This document shows, in pieces, positions 41,291-53,643 of a stretch of 64,000 bases of DNA. Made by a program: the position numbers and the translations under genes. Below the pieces are notes generated by a model. The model had not been told where the DNA came from, ran no database searches, and worked only from the letters and a program-made list of their open reading frames with translations. Source of the stretch: Sclerotiophoma versabilis (taxonomy: Eukaryota > Ascomycota > Dothideomycetes > Pleosporales > Didymellaceae); NCBI GenBank assembly GCA_012274445.1, contig JAAROD010000058.1, positions 1,116,001-1,180,000 on the forward strand. The letters are read 5' to 3'. The first letter of the stretch is position 1, and each line of letters opens with the position of its first letter.

Positions 41291-44200
41291 GTTGCCTCAA
41301 TGTTGATTTCGAGGTTTTGCAAGAAGAGTGAGGTTTGACATGTGTCGAGCTTCTTACAAAGCTTAAGTACATTCTATGGATCTCCACAGTTACATTCGGG
41401 CCATGTACACGCTCGGAGGCAGGTAGAACTGACATCATGCCGGTAGAAGTCCCGACTTGCTCAATTTGGCTAAGCCAATAGCCGTTGCGTGGGGTTCGCA
41501 TCAATTTTCCCGGAAGGCGTTGTGGGGCACGATGTCACCCTGGATTTCACGGGGTAAGATCCTCCGTGTCCGAAATAGTCAAGTGCAGCAACGTCCCAGG
41601 CTTTCAACCGTGCTTGCAGGCATCGAGCAAACTCTTCGACCACCGCGATGTAAACGACATGAACAGCGGAGTGAAGTGGAGAACGACGTTCGGCGACTCA
41701 AACCGTGACGTGGAGCTCTCAAGAGCATTGACAACGCTGCGCAGCGCTAGGACGGACCGTATTAGGTGCATTGAGTTTCGAAGCAAAGAACAGAATGAAT
41801 CAAGAGAAGGATAAATCAAGAGCAGTATAACAGATCCCAGGAGAGGAAGTTCACGAGGAGATATGCCTTCCAGGACATAACTCTAGTCATTTGTTTAGAT
41901 GACCCCAATTCCATCATGCAAGCGACAACAGGTGCAAAAGAAGAGCCGGCTACTCATTGATTAAATTGAACATGGTCTATCTCGAGCGGAGAGATGAGCA
42001 TAGGGAGAGCTCTGTGGCCATCGAAGCCATTGCCTTGCTATTGCCAAACCAGTTCCTCTGACTTGATCGATCTGATCTTGAATCCACCTACCTCACTAGC
42101 AATCCAGCCATTAAGTGGTGGTATTTTCACAGCAGTCGTCCTTATGATCCTGTTGCGCGGCCTGGGTATGTACGCAAAGTCCCGAGTTTCTATTAGGCAT
42201 GTTTTGTGGAGCTTGTCGGGATGGAAAATCGCCAGGTAGGGCAAGAGACCGTATGCCAGGAAGCGGCCCTCGGTGTTGGACTCCATATGGAGCGAGCACA
42301 ATGTCTCCTTTTATCATGTGTGTAGGGTAGTATGGACGTGGAAAATCGAAGACGTGGCTTTTGTTCACCATTGTAAAAACTTCGTTCTTATTAGCTTTGT
42401 CGTTAAGCTGTTGTTGAATTTGGATTGTGAATTTGGTTCTAGTGTGCTGATTGTTGCAGAATGGTTAGAGGTTTTATGGCAATGTGGAAGACTTGGACGA
42501 TGTACTACAAATGCTGCACTTATAACCAGCAGCAAACAACATTGTGCAGGTATGGCGAAGACCCCGCAATGCTTCACATCAACACTGTTACCGCTTGCAG
42601 ATCTAACATTCAAAATAGCGCCGTATGTTTTTATTTAGCGCTCCTGACGCCTTAAAAAGTGCATGTGTCTTCGCATGTCCCAGTGAGTGCAAAGCACGTA
42701 CAGACTTGATTCAAAACAAGACAGGAGCACATTTGAACAAACTAGTCACTCGAGCACAAGAGGCAATGATTCATTATAGTAGAGCGTTCTGAATTTACTA
42801 CTAAATGAATATATTATAAACTGTTGTACACTAACCCTCTCTCGTAAGAGCCTTCATCCGGATTGCATGGCATGGCTCAACCAACTACTCAACCGCAACT
42901 GGTTCCTATGCTTGTTTTTATCTGAATATTCATTAGTCCCAATTACGTTCTGCATTACGGTGAACTGTGCCCTGAATATTGGCTTGACTTCATCGATACA
43001 CTTTAGGCTTCTGAGGCCTATGAGTGGCCCATAAAACAGGTTGATATGCCTAAGATTGGGTGGAGGCTTCTCCGGTTTGCGACTTCCACGGTGGTTACTG
43101 TATGTTATGGGTGATGTTTGAGGCCCAGTGAAAAGCGGATCCTGTCAGTAGCGGCAGTGATACAGGCATGGATCATACCTTGGCTACGTTGGTATTGTTC
43201 GATCTATCTTGGTTGAGATTCGAGTGAGCCTACGTAATGACATTGCGAACAAAGTGCGTTCGAAGAAGTTGCTGTTGTTCGATGCACTTATCGGCATGTA
43301 TACTCAAGGACAGAGGCAGGCAGTGAGATGTATGTGCTTTCGTGCAGTACGTGAACGACTGACCTTCGAATGCGGAAATTTTGGGTATTCAGTGACTGCA
43401 TGTAAGGACTTGCACCCATGGAACAAACGTGTTTTGCTGACAGTCCATAAAAGTATGCAAGTGACAAGGTAGGACCTCAGGCGTGTTCTTCCACGGGTCT
43501 GACGGCACTATTAGCAGAGATCTTGGCTAAGCAAATAGAGTGTTGGTCCACACACGAACATCACAGAAGCAGAAAATCACCACATTGACATGCTGTAGCG
43601 TAGTATTTGGGACAATGATTACTATGCCCCGGTGGATATAATATATTCTATGGAATTGCCGATATCACGGCCGTACAGTCTATTTTGCAAACCTCTCGAT
43701 TGTACTTGGAATGAAATAGCGAGTTTGCCACTTCAACTCAGTTGCTGAAGTATGTGTCAGTGACTATACGCATAGTCAGGGCACAATAGAGAACGATAGA
43801 AGACAAAGTATGTATAGCAGGCATAGGATATACGGATCACTACCTGTCAAGGTTGGTTTCTATCTCCTTATGTTACCTAGTCTAGTCTTATTTTGGATGG
43901 GGCGTAGCTTCCGCCCGTTGCGGAAGGAAGGGCTTGGGGACCTTGTTTGCGCAAACATCACAGTCTCCATTGATGGCTGTCAGAGTCCTCATCCGCCGGC
44001 CGTTCCACTTCCCCTCACAAATAAGCCTTGGTACCAGGCGGGTTCTCAGCCGGTAGAAGGCAGCGACAAGTTGGTTGGTACATAGGCGCAAGTATGTTGT
44101 ACGTATCCCCTTCCATGATACTGTTTGTCGTATGGAGTGGGCGATATAGATGCACATACGTAGCTAGAAACGGGCAAGGTGTCGGTACATATGCTGTTTT

Positions 44201-44436
44201 GTAAGCATTTTAATTGTTAGTTTGCTAGAATCTTGAAATGTTTAGCAATGTTGAGAACTTCTTGATACCCAGCATAGTCGTTAGTGTGGTTGTTCGAAGG
44301 GGTTGCACACCGTCGGTGTTTATACTCGTACAGTATGTGAGTACTTTATTAACAAAGCTGCTCGGATCATGGTTCGGTACTCAAAGGTAAACCAATCCTG
44401 CGTCTATAACTCCTTAGATCACAAGCCGTTTATGAT
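41291..44436. other. Gene-free stretch, about 3.1 kb, partly AT-rich
   Basis: No domain-bearing ORF. The 42.6-43.2 kb part is visibly AT-rich. This may be decayed sequence, but no transposon ends, terminal repeats or transposase traces were recognised. Confidence 0.5.
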
Positions 44437-45148
44437 TTATAGGCTGCCTTCCATCCTCTTCAAACGCTCAAACAGCTGCACGAAAGCAGCTGGCTCCTGG
44501 GCCCCACCGATCTCAAACCGATCGTTGATCGTAAAATTTGGCACTCCGCTGATGTTCTGCTCGCGCGCATTCTGCACCTCTTTATCAACTTCAGCGCCAC
44601 CTTTCCCACTGTCCAACCACTCTTTGATTTCCTTCTCTTCAAGGCCAGCCTTCACACCGCTCTCAATCAAAATCTCTTGCGTCGTAATGTCCTTCTCGTT
44701 CTCGAAATACGCCGCAAATAGCTCTTCAACAACGCGCGTCTGCATCTTCGGTCCCTTGGTCTTGCCAAGCTGGACAAGGCGATGCGAATCGCGGGTATTT
44801 CCCGTCTTGCCGCCAAACTTGAAGTTAATACCCTCGTCCTGGCCGACTTTGGCGAGCATTTGGTTGATGGTCGCTGTGCGCTCCTTGCCAAACTTCTTGA
44901 TATACATCTCTTGCTTGTCGAGGCTCTTGCCTGCATCAGGATTCAAGTAGAATGGAAACCATTGCATCGAAAACGTGTCGTCGGACTCTGGGAACTTCTG
45001 CTTATATGCTGCGATGCCCTTTTCAAGACGCTTCTTTCCAACATAGCACCATGCTGTAAAGTTATTAGTGCAATTTTTGTGCAACTTTGAACAAAGGAAA
45101 CGTACGGCAGATGGTGTCCGACACGATGTTGATGTTGAAGTTTGTCAT
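44437..45148 (-). CDS. DsbA/FrnE-like thioredoxin-fold oxidoreductase
   Basis: Exon 1 is 43 bp (45148-45106), then a 52-bp intron, then exon 2 (45053-44437), closing to 220 codons (219 aa). The splice restores C14-P-W-C17 in the sequence TICPWCYVGKKRLEKG, the CxxC active site of FrnE-type DsbA proteins. Downstream MQWFPFYLNPD, ELFAAYFENEKDITTQEIL and the cis-Pro loop SGVPNFTINDRFEIGGAQEPAAF match the family. It has no signal peptide, so it is cytosolic. Members act as protein disulfide isomerases or GST-like isomerases; in some fungal clusters such proteins serve in secondary metabolism. A role here is unknown. Confidence 0.92.
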
Positions 45149-45967
45149 CCTGCTCAAGCTTTGTCTGAACGCCACGATGAATGTCTTTTCGATCTCTCAA
45201 TCGTGCCGAGCGCTTGCCAATGCTGTGTCGCTGCTCTTATACAGCAAGTCCGGTGCTGACAAATTAGCGTCAAAGAAGTCGTCGCGTCGCGACTACGGAA
45301 AGCCGCCACTTCCGAGGTCCTTCGCTTTATCATCAAACAACGTCTGTCCCATCAAACTTCCCAAGTCTTGAGACACGCATATCAAAAGAAGGTAGTGGTG
45401 AAATGGCTGCATAGGCCACAATCCACAATGTTGACTAGGCAGATTCGCTTGCGTGGGGTGCATACATCTTCGTCCAGTGGTCCCACTTATTCTTTCCTGC
45501 GTCCGCACAACATCGACAGTCAGCCAAGACTGCGACTCTGGAATGATCTGGCACGAACCGGGCAACATAAGTAGTCGGAACCATAATGTAGGAAAAAGAC
45601 GACGGTGGAGGCTATTACTGGTTTGTGGATGGGTCCCCTCCACAGCCTGCCATGAGAGTGACAAGGGCACACTCCTTACCGCCGTGTCCCTCAATGGGCA
45701 CACAGTCTACGTCAAGATCACACAATAGGTGGTCAGCTCTACTTGCAGCTTCAGTAGGACGGCCTATGTAGGGTCGGCATGTGCTAGTATAAGAGAGTTT
45801 ATGCCTGGAACGTTGGGGCCGTGTCGAAGTCGAGCGAACGCGACCAAGGATGTGTTCCTTGCCGTGATGCGTTCAAAGGTCCGTAGAAATGACTGATATA
45901 AAGGTCTGGGTCAAGTCAAATTGCACCGTGCTACTCAAATCTCTTCTGCTCTCTTTTGCTGTCGAAA
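45149..45967. other. Divergent intergenic region, DsbA-like / SDR genes
   Basis: 819 bp with no coding signal recognised. A TATA box for the right-hand gene is listed separately. Confidence 0.5.
45897..45902 (+). promoter_or_regulatory. TATA box of the SDR gene
   Basis: TATAAA lies 71 bp before the ATG at 45968, followed by a CT-rich leader ('ctcttctgctctctttt'). Confidence 0.6.
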
Positions 45968-47150
45968 ATGAGTAAGGTTCTCCTCATCGGTGCTACAGGC
46001 TATGTAGGTGGGACTGTACTATCCCAACTACTCACCCGGACCGAGCCCAGCCTCCAGGTTTTAAAGGTCGACCTCTTAGTTCGACGCGAGCATCAGGGTG
46101 AAAAGCTTCGGAGTGTCTACGGCAAGCGCGTCCAAACTATCCTCTGGGCTGGCTTTGACGACAAACAATTCATTGAGCAGGTTGCAACCTACTACGATAT
46201 CATCCTCAACGTCGGCTCTGGATTTATCACAGCTGGCGCCAAAGCCCTTGTCGATGGTCTTGCATGTCGCGTCAAAGCAGGCCACTCCGTCCCATGGCTG
46301 CTCCACATCTCTGGATGCACGAACTTGGTCGATCTGTCGAAGCTGCCATTCGAATGGAATGATAAAAGGGATGGCCAGGCCATCTTCGATTACATGAAAT
46401 CCCTCGATACTGAGGAGCCATATCCACAGCGAACGACCGAGATTACAGTGCTGGAGACCGCGGCTGAACGAGGAGTGCAAGCTGTCAGTTTACAAGCCCC
46501 ATGCATCTTTGGCGAGGGTACTGGACTGTTCAATCAACAGGGCCTAGTCATTCCTTTGATCCTTCGATACGTTGTGGAGCATGGCCATGGCTTCAAGTTG
46601 AACGACAAGGCAAACTTTGATTGGGTATGTTCACTTATGATGCTACATACATGACTTTCTTGCTGATTGTGCACTCGTCATACAGGTCCATGTCCTTGAT
46701 CTGGCTGACTACTTCATTCTTTTGATTCGAGCTATTCTCGAACGCCCAGGTCGCGGTGTCGGTTGCATACCCTCGGGGAAGCAGGGCGTTCTCTTCCCTA
46801 CTGTTGGTCGCTCTCTCGTAGCGGATATCAATCAGCAGGCTGTGGACACCGCCTTCGAAGCAGGTGTTTTACCACGCGAAGGCACTCCTCAACACAGAGA
46901 AGTTCATCTTGTGTCATTACAAGAAATTGCAGAGGAGCTTACGGCCGGCTTTTGCGACGTCGCGCGGCGCGGTTGGGGCGGTGAAAAGGCGGTCAAAGGT
47001 ACAATAGGTCAAAAGCTTCTAGGATGGAAGCCGACGAGACTTCAAGAAGCTTGGGACCAAGATTTTCGTGATGAGTTGGTTGCGTTGAGCGAGGGACGCC
47101 GGGGCATCACCATAGCGGGCTGCATTGGCGTCTCTATCGAGGCTCCGTGA
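45968..47150 (+). CDS. NAD(P)-binding epimerase/NmrA-like SDR protein
   Basis: Exons 45968-46624 and 46686-47150 with a 61-bp intron close to 374 codons (373 aa). The N-terminus MSKVLLIGATGYVGGTVLSQ carries the dinucleotide loop G8-x2-G11-x2-G14 and ends its beta-2 strand at LLVRRE, so NADP(H) is likely. There is no clear Y-x3-K catalytic pair, and the layout is that of the extended/atypical SDR, NmrA-like or saccharopine-dehydrogenase-like group, which often act as redox sensors or reductases. Residues 220-373 (VHVLDLADYFILLIRAIL; GCIPSGKQGVLFPTVG) form the substrate-side domain. Product and pathway are unknown. Confidence 0.88.
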
Positions 47151-47953
47151 ATTTACAAACTCGAATCACTCTTTAGTATTTCGGACCATTCTCTGTGGCT
47201 TATTCAGTACTATTTTGTTCGCTTTCTCTGTTGCTGGAGAGCGGATTGGTTTCGCGAGTGGTCCTTCGGCATCCTTTCCCCACGTCCAGACTGGATTTGT
47301 ACATTGCTTGTTCTCACTTTTGGAACAAACTCTTTTTCAAGAGGCCTTTACATGAGCAGTGGGTCTTCTGTTATACCATGGTTGGCAATCATGCCTCTCT
47401 ACGGAATAGCTGTGCAACTTCCCCCCGCCGCCCGTGGCCTGATGTGGGCCCAATGCTAACGGCTGAGGCGTGTGCTGGTCGGCAAAATGAAAGTCCCATG
47501 ACATCCTTGCTGCGTGCTCAGACTTCCAAGCGTTAGGCATTGATGAAGACCACAAACACGGTAAGCGCACGGAAAGGTGTCGTGAAAGCCAGCATGCAAC
47601 CTAGAGATGTGACCGCACTGCAAGCAGATTTGAATATCAGACCTATACGTTCATCCGCGTGGATGCACATACCGCGCCGCCAAGCTACAGCATCGGTTCT
47701 ATCGTGACGGAAATCAGCCATCCTTATTGTCCTGCAACAGTAGAAAATGCGGTCCTCAAGTATCCGCACTGGTCAGAAGCTTTTCATAGCCGAAGTGAAG
47801 GTGGAGGCCCTGGACTAGAATCTCCAGAGCGTGGCGCCTCATTCCGAGTCCAACCCTTCGTCAGAAGTCTTGATGCATGTCAATGTGCTTGAGTATCTAT
47901 GACTTTGATTTGTAACTTTTGTTTGTACGGACAAGTCTTCTTCCAATACCACA
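47151..47953. other. Gene-free stretch, about 0.8 kb
   Basis: No coding signal recognised between the SDR gene and the receptor pseudogene; it includes the SDR 3' UTR. Confidence 0.5.
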
Positions 47954-48655
47954 ATGGCAGAAAGTACACACCAATGGCATCCGCGAGCGTTGCAGGATGG
48001 TACTAAAGAGGACCCTACATTTGCTATTGCCATAGCTTGCATCTTAACCACTATATTTATACTGAGTCTTTAACTCCACGTACGACTACGCCTTGTGCAA
48101 GGTGGGTTAGGGACAGACGATCGTAGGTACTACTCTCATACTCGGAGAGTGATGATATTAATAACATCAGATTTGCTATTTGTCGGTCACGTCTTTACTG
48201 TTGTATTCTCAATTGCTACGATACTGTGTGGGTAGTACGGAGTGGACGCTCACGGTAAGCAAATTAACTCTATTCGACTTCCTCATTATTTCTCAGTGTT
48301 GATAAAAGATGTAGTCAAAGACGTACCTGTCCAAAACACGACACTGCCCCTTAAGTCAAACTACGCCACGCGTCTGCTGTACACTATTGCTATCGGGTTC
48401 GTTAAAACTAGCACACTTGTCTTCTACACGCGACTTATTCAACGCAAGTTTATGAGATGTGCCACCTACTTCCTCATGGCCTTTGTAGCGGCGTTGTCTA
48501 TCACAACTTTCTCTGTCTTGCATTCGTGTGTGTCCCGCCTTCTTTATTCTGGGACCTCGCAGGGCAAGCGAAGTGCAGATATCTTGGTCATAGAGAGGGA
48601 GGGTGAAGGGGAAATCGTGCCGAATGGAAGGACACGAGATAATGCACGTAGGTAG
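47954..48655 (+). pseudogene. Broken PTH11-type (Rhodopsin-fold) membrane receptor gene
   Basis: An ATG at 47954 opens a frame with a first TM segment (FAIAIACILTTIFILSL) that is cut by TAA at 48071. In the same frame it continues with LHVRLRLVQGGLGTDD, the R...lgxDD element of fungal PTH11-type proteins, then a second TM (LLFVGHVFTVVFSIATILCG), then TAG at 48233, then YGVDAHGKQ, the YGxGxH-like element. A further TM block follows (LLYTIAIGFVKTSTLVFYTRL: the family's K-x-S-x-L-x-F-Y-x-R motif). At about 48530 the conserved CVPPSLFWD-type motif is in another frame, apparently because of one extra GT in a GTGTGT run. The C-terminal third of a normal gene was not seen. An intact protein would be a plasma-membrane sensor. 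Confidence 0.75.
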
Positions 48656-49869
48656 ATGTAGGAAGGCATCCTTTGTGGTGCTGATCGAGACTTGAGTGCT
48701 CAAAATGAATCCGATTATGCTAATTTCTTAAGTTTTCAACACAGAAAAGTATGATTTGTATCCCGTGTTGATCTCAGATCATGGCCTTGGAGGCGATGGC
48801 TTTACGCACACATGTCTGTACCTGAGTGCACGTGATTGTTGATCAGTAACATACATGCAGACAAACGACGCTTGAAGGACGCTGGTCACGGACTAATTGC
48901 CAAGGCGGACGCCTGCAAACGGCAATTGCGGCGACAGCGAAGGTAGGATCGAGATTGCAGCCACCGACGAGATGGCGCAGGCTGTGATATACTGGTAGGC
49001 TCTTTGTATAATGGCTGTTAGCTCGGTAGTTGAAGTACCGGGCTTTGCAACAGATTCAGTCGGCTTAGCGACAAGCCTAATTATGTTGGAGCCAAAGACC
49101 ACAGGAGAAGCGGGTTTGGTGTCGATATCGCCGTCAGGAATAGAGACTTCTGCAGTCTCTCTCAATTCCCTACTGTCGAGATTCCCTTCTCTGTTGTCAG
49201 AGACAGCACCATTAACAGAGTACTTTGCGTCGGAAACTGATGGCATCAGCCCCGCCAATCGGTGCTTCGTTTCGACCGATTGAACCGTCCTCGATATCCT
49301 CATCGTCTTTTTCGTTGTGTACTGGTGCAAAGGCCGGGAATGGAGTTGGCGCATTTGGTGTTGATTTGGTCATAACATTAGGTGTCTGCCTGTTCTGCCG
49401 ACGCCGCAGACGATTGGAGGCTGCTCCAGAATCGTACACAGATGGAAATGAAGGCCACTCCAAAAGATGCTTGTGGTGACAACGACGCAGCAAGTTGGGC
49501 CAACGAAGTACCCAAGCAATGTTCAGGAAAACTGGTCCAGCAGCATCACATGTGCCCGGAACTGGATGGCAGGAGTCCTGCAAGTCTAGCCCGTGCTCCC
49601 AGAAAGTCATACGAAAACAACATCGAAGGTCAACATTGGCCGGCTGCGCATGAAAGAAGGGGAGTATTGCCTGAGTGAAGCATGCTGCTGATTCATTAGT
49701 GAGGCCACATGGTTCGAAAGAGATAATTCCTCGAACTGGCAGGTCTTGGCCAAGTACAACTTTTTGTCTATTCGTTCGTCGTACAGTCGTCGCTACAATA
49801 TGTTACAGGTGGAGGGTGTTGTACAGGGTATCGTCGAGCCGCCCGGCAGCTGGTATGTCTAATCGTGTC
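48656..49869. other. Stretch with no confident gene, about 1.2 kb
   Basis: Two overlapping minus-strand ORFs (49354-48893 and 49610-49212) are open for 132-153 codons, the first with a hydrophobic C-terminal segment (ITACAISSVAAISILPSL). Neither has a recognised domain nor a clear way to splice into one gene, so neither is called. Confidence 0.4.
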
Positions 49870-50540
49870 TTACTCCTTTGGCGTTGGCGAAGAGGGTTGG
49901 TTTTTGTCGGTCAATCGTTCCTCGCCCGCGGGTGACGCATTGGTGTGGAAGTGCGCCGAACGTGGCGTGGAGCTGCCGTCGTCCCAGAACTCGACATCGC
50001 CCTCGGCGCTCAAAGAGCCGCGCTTGACAAGGTTGCCCTTCTCCTTCATCAGGTCCTCGATCGTAACAGACTTGTCTGAGAAGATCTAAGAAATATTAGC
50101 AAGGGGCCGTTACGTTTGTCCGCCCAACGCACCTTCAAGTGATCACTGATCAAATGCCTGTTCTTACAACCGGGGCATGAAATCAAAATAGTCCCTTTGT
50201 GGTAGCCCTGCTTGGACAGTCGATGCGACGAGCGAGTCTTGCAAACGTTGCATGTGAACGTGAGCTCGTACGAAGGCACTTGGTCGCGGTCAAGTCGCGA
50301 TTCAGGTGGCTGAGTCGATGTGTTGTTTTGTGGTGGCGCCGCTGCGCTCGATTCAAAACGTGCCGTAGAAGGGAGTCGCGATCTGGGAAGAATGGCCGAA
50401 GGGCGTGTGAGGGCTGACGTTCGCGGAGTGTGAACGAAGCGCTTTGAGGCGACTGGAATGTGTTCAGCAGGGCGAGCCCATGCTGCTCGAGGCGCATTTG
50501 TGCGGGCGCAGGAGCGCAACAAAGACATAGACGAGCGCAT
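49870..50540 (-). CDS. DNL-type zinc finger mitochondrial protein (Zim17/Tim15/Hep1)
   Basis: Exons 50540-50133 and 50085-49870 with a 47-bp intron close to 208 codons (207 aa). The N-terminal 60 residues are Arg/Ser/Ala-rich and nearly free of acids (MSLLRSCARTNAPRAAWARP), a matrix-targeting presequence. The domain begins SYELTFTCNVCKTRSSHRLS with C97/C100 and continues to ISCPGCKNRHLISDHLK with C122/C125, four zinc ligands; after the splice IFSDKSVTIEDLMKEKG completes the DNL domain. The family keeps mitochondrial Hsp70 (Ssc1) soluble and supports import and Fe-S biogenesis. Translation could start at the Met at residue 5. It is divergent from cullin-3. Confidence 0.93.
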
Positions 50541-50936
50541 GACGAGTAGGATGAGAACTGGTTCGAATTTGGGAGAAGCGGTCAGGCAGGAAACGACAGT
50601 GCGTTGTAGGTTGTGAATGAAGCCTGTCTTGCAGCTGCGGACAAAACCGTCTCCACCGAGGCGCCGAATGCCAAGTAACATCGTCACTGCATGCGGGCGC
50701 TGCGAGCATCCCCGCCGAAACCGCGAGGCGTGAACACCAACACCACACTCTGGTGTCGCCCGTTCCTCTTCATTCACTGCCGTCGCCGCCACTGTCTGGA
50801 ATTCTCCTGTCCCTCTCTCCTTGACCAGCAGCGCGCACGTCGGCCCCGCCACCGAACCCTCTCCGCCCCCCGCCTCTACGCTCGAAGGACATACATACCT
50901 CTCGAGCACTCGCCATAGCACTCGCACCAACGAAGG
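50541..50936. promoter_or_regulatory. Divergent promoter region, DNL zinc-finger / cullin-3 genes
   Basis: 396 bp between the two ATGs; GC-rich with C-rich runs on the cullin side and no TATA box. Confidence 0.5.
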
Positions 50937-53643
50937 ATGATCGCGGGACGTGGCAGGCAGCGAATCCGTCCTCCGCGCAGGGTATGTTACCCTCACTTCG
51001 CCTTGCACTCTGGTTGTGTACCATGTTTCCAGCCGCGCCTGCTCTCACTGAACAACACCACTGACAACGCGGCGAAACCAGGGCCTGCACGGAGACGAGA
51101 TCGATTTTGAGAATACATGGGCTACCATCGAGGCTGCCTTTCGCGAGATCCACACCAAAAATGCTTCGAAGCTATCGTACGAGGAGCTGTATCGCCACGC
51201 CTACCGCATTGTCCTGAAGAAGAAGGGCGAAGACCTGTACCGAAACGTCCACGAGTTCGAGCGCAAGTGGCTGAGCAGCGAAGTCCGCGCTACCATTCAG
51301 CAGTTGCTTTCGCCAAACCTACTTGTGCATGCGCAGAGCCTGGGCGGCACCACCGCAAACGAGCGACGAGTTGCGGGCGAGAAGTTCCTGAAGGGCTTGA
51401 AACAGGCATGGGGAGACCACCAGGTCTGCATGAGCATGTTGGCAGATGTCCTCATGTACATGGTAAGCCAGACTATGAGCGCTTTGAAACGTGCATCATC
51501 ACTAACACTGACTGCTCTAGGATCGCGTCTACTGCGCAGACCACCGCCGGCCGTCGATCTTCAACGCCGCCATGGTCCTGTTCCGCGACGAGATTCTGCG
51601 TTCACCTGTCTCCGACCACGATGCGCGACTACTCCTCGGCCTGCTGAACCATGTCATCCTCGACCAAATCCAAATGGAGCGCGACGGCGATGTCATCGAC
51701 AAACATCTTATCAAGTCGTGTGTGTGGATGCTTGAGGGACTACACGAAGACGAGACTGAATCAGAAGAGCAGCGCCTGTACAACGTCTCCTTCGAGCGAG
51801 AGTACCTGGACACCAGCAGGGATTTCTACAAAAGCGAGTCGGAGCTTCTGTTGCGTGACTCTGATGCAGGCGCATACTGCAGATATGCCCGAAGGAGAAT
51901 TTACGAGGAAGATGAGCGATGCAAACAGACTTTACTGGAGAGTACTGGGCCGAAAATCCAGCAGGTTGTTGAAGACGAGTTGATCAAGAACCGGATACAC
52001 GAGCTAGTAGAAATGGACAGCGGAGTCCGGTACATGATCGACAACGACAGGGTAGAAGAGCTGAATCTGGTGTACGATCTGAACAGGCGAGTGGACGAGA
52101 AGAAGATGGAACTCACAAGAGCAATCCAGAAGCGAATCGTCGCCTTGGGCACAGATGTCAACAACGACGCTATTGCCGCATCGCAAGCCCCGGCTCCTGC
52201 GCCTGTAACAGCACCGGCAGCAGATCCCGCGGACAAGAACAAGAAGGTTGTACAGGAAAAGAGCATCAACCAGCAGACAGTCGCCGCTATTAAGTGGGTC
52301 GAGGACGTTCTCATGCTGAAGGACAAGTTTGACCGAATCTGGCGAAACTCGTTCGAAGCGGATGCTCTCCTGCAGCAAGCAGTGACCAGGAGCTTTGCTG
52401 AGTTCATCAACTCACCAACATTTCCACGATCGTCCGAATATATTTCGCTCTTCATTGACGAGAACATGAAGAAGGGTATCAAGGGCAAGACAGAGATGGA
52501 GATTGATGCCGTCCTGGAGAAGGCTATCGTTTTATTGCGCTATGTCCAGGACAAGGATCTGTTCGAGCGCTACTACAAGAAGCACTTGTGCAGGCGATTG
52601 TTGATGAACAAGTCGATCAGTAATGAAGTTGAGAAGCAGATGATTTCGAAGATGAAGATTGAGCTTGGCAACAACTTCACATTGAAGCTGGAGGCCATGT
52701 TCAAGGATATGACCATTTCCGAGGAACTTACTGCAGGCTTCAAGAAGCACGTCGAAGGACTTGGCGAGAAGGACCCGAAACGCATTGACCTGAACATCAA
52801 CGTACTTACCAGCATGACATGGTCGCTCGAGACCATCGGCGGTGCAGTCGAGGACGGAGAAGGTCGCCCACGTTGTAACTTCCCCGCTGCTGTGGAGAAG
52901 GTGAAGCGTGGATTCGAGAAGTATTACAACGAAAAGCACTCCGGGCGACAGCTCACGTGGCTTGCCAACATGGGTTCAGCGGACATACGGGCAAGCTTTA
53001 AGAAAGTACCACAGAAGGATGGATCGTTCAAGGAGCGCCGTCACGAGCTCAACGTACCGACCTACGGCATGGTTATTTTGCTGTTATTTAACGACTTGCC
53101 TGCAGATCAGCACTTGACCTTCGAAGAGATCCAAGCACAAACAAACATCCCGGCCCCTGACCTCATCAGGAATTTGCAGTCCCTCGCTGTTGCACCCAAG
53201 ACGCGCATTTTGATCAAGGAGCCTATGTCCAAGGATGTGAAGCCGACCGACAAGTTCTTCTTTAATGAGGGCTTCAACGGCAAGTTTGTCAAGATTAAGG
53301 TTGGTGTGATTAGTAGCGGCAACAAGGTTGAAAGCGACCGAGAGCGACGAGAGACAGAGAAGAAGAACGATGATTCGCGACAGTTCTGCATTGAGGCTGC
53401 TGTTGTTCGAATCATGAAGTACGTACTCCTCAACGATAACCATGTCGCTTCAACTAACGGCGTGACAGGCAACGCAAGGAACTCTCGCATCAGCAGCTTA
53501 TTCTCGAGACCCTCAGCCAACTGGCTGGTCAGTTCAAGCCCGAAGTCAACATGGTGAAAAAACGTATAGAGTCGCTCATCGAACGCGAGTACCTCGAGCG
53601 CATCGACGGAGCAAAGGTAGACTCGTACCGATACCTCGCATAG
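50937..53643 (+). CDS. Cullin-3 (BTB-type ubiquitin ligase scaffold)
   Basis: Four exons (50937-50981, 51082-51462, 51521-53418, 53469-53643) with introns of 100, 58 and 50 bp close to 833 codons (832 aa). The first exon codes only MIAGRGRQRIRPPRR. The N-terminal cullin repeats begin FENTWATIEAAFREIHTKNASKLSYEELYRHAYRIVL, the cullin-3 pattern. The cullin-homology domain includes FERYYKKHLCRRLL and LTWLANMGSADIRASF. The C-terminus AAVVRIMKQRKELSHQQL holds the NEDD8-acceptor lysine (about K775, codon split by intron 3), and the protein ends SLIEREYLERIDGAKVDSYRYLA, the winged-helix end that binds Rbx1. A roughly 35-residue Ala/Pro insert (ASQAPAPAPVTAPAADPADK) is a lineage-specific linker. It assembles CRL3 ligases with BTB adaptors in nucleus and cytosol. 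Confidence 0.96.

Noticed and set aside
41291..44436. AT-rich empty stretch as a RIP-inactivated transposon
   Set aside because: Composition hints at decay, but no terminal repeats, target duplications or transposase or reverse transcriptase traces were readable; dinucleotide counts would be needed.
48893..49610. Two minus-strand ORFs of 132-153 codons
   Set aside because: No recognisable domain and they overlap in different frames without convincing splice sites; kept as an unassigned stretch.
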